Shown piece by piece: positions 63,951 through 64,000 of a DNA stretch of 64,000 nucleotides. Source of the DNA: Delphinapterus leucas (Eukaryota > Chordata > Mammalia > Artiodactyla > Monodontidae); NCBI RefSeq assembly GCF_002288925.2, contig NW_022098031.1:10755251-10819250 (forward strand). Reading direction: 5' to 3'. Each line of letters opens with the position of its first letter. The first letter of the stretch is position 1. A model generated the notes under the pieces. That model had not been told where the DNA came from. It saw only the letters and a list, made by a program, of their open reading frames with translations, and ran no database searches. A program made the translations under genes and the position numbers.

Positions 63951-64000
63951 TATGAAGGAAAACAAATGCATTCACTCTCTATGCCATGAGTGTTCTGTTA

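Noticed and set aside
1..64000. Search for a bacterial-type system, CRISPR array, operon or integrated virus with genes
   Set aside because: None present. The repeat content is that of a mammalian nuclear genome, and only solo LTRs remain from retrovirus-like elements.

Overview
This window looks like non-coding nuclear DNA from a mammal, most likely a cetacean (whale or dolphin). The clearest sign is fifteen tRNA-derived SINEs of the CHR type known from Cetacea, hippos and ruminants. They occur in three forms: a short form of about 200 bp ending in a GTACCGC plus A tail, a long form of 280-360 bp ending in CAGCC plus an (AAATA)n tail, and one shorter variant. I saw none of the ruminant BovB or Bov-A2 repeats, which argues against a cow or sheep. 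The L1 3' ends (CAACATTGTAAATC..ACTTCAATAAAA) are of the artiodactyl/cetacean kind. The rest is older mammalian repeat: MIR, L2, MLT1 LTRs, old L1, Tigger-like and hAT-like DNA transposons.

I found no protein-coding gene, rRNA or tRNA gene, CRISPR array or bacterial-type feature. Open reading frames are short (the longest ATG frame is 174 codons). Most of the longest ones fall on antisense SINE or L1 sequence or on microsatellites. The window is therefore intergenic or deep-intronic, and the annotation is a repeat map plus a few stretches of single-copy-looking sequence.

Layout. 1-4 kb: unassigned sequence with one SINE, a MER5A-like remnant and a second SINE. 4.8-5.9 kb: a MIR split by a truncated L1 that carries a (CCCTAA)n telomere-like block. 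6.2-7.1 kb: a GC- and CpG-rich island-like block. 7.3-10.7 kb: L2, MIRs, an MLT1 LTR, a GT/GA microsatellite and a candidate solo LTR inside a MIR. 12.2-12.8 kb: a second CpG-rich unassigned block. 14-24.5 kb: dense nested repeats (SINEs in an LTR, a stack of L1s and SINEs, a Tigger-like element in an old L1). 25-43.7 kb: more SINEs and L1s, including a threefold iterated L1 3' end and opposed L1 ORF2 fragments. 43.7-64 kb: almost only old MIR, L2 and L1, with no SINE and one very small L1.

The nesting gives a relative history: MIR, L2, old L1 and MLT1 are the base layer. Tigger-like and LTR insertions follow, then 3'-end L1 copies, and SINEs are last with good target-site duplications (TSDs). 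All repeat names come from reading the sequence against remembered family features, without a library search, so boundaries are approximate unless a TSD is given.
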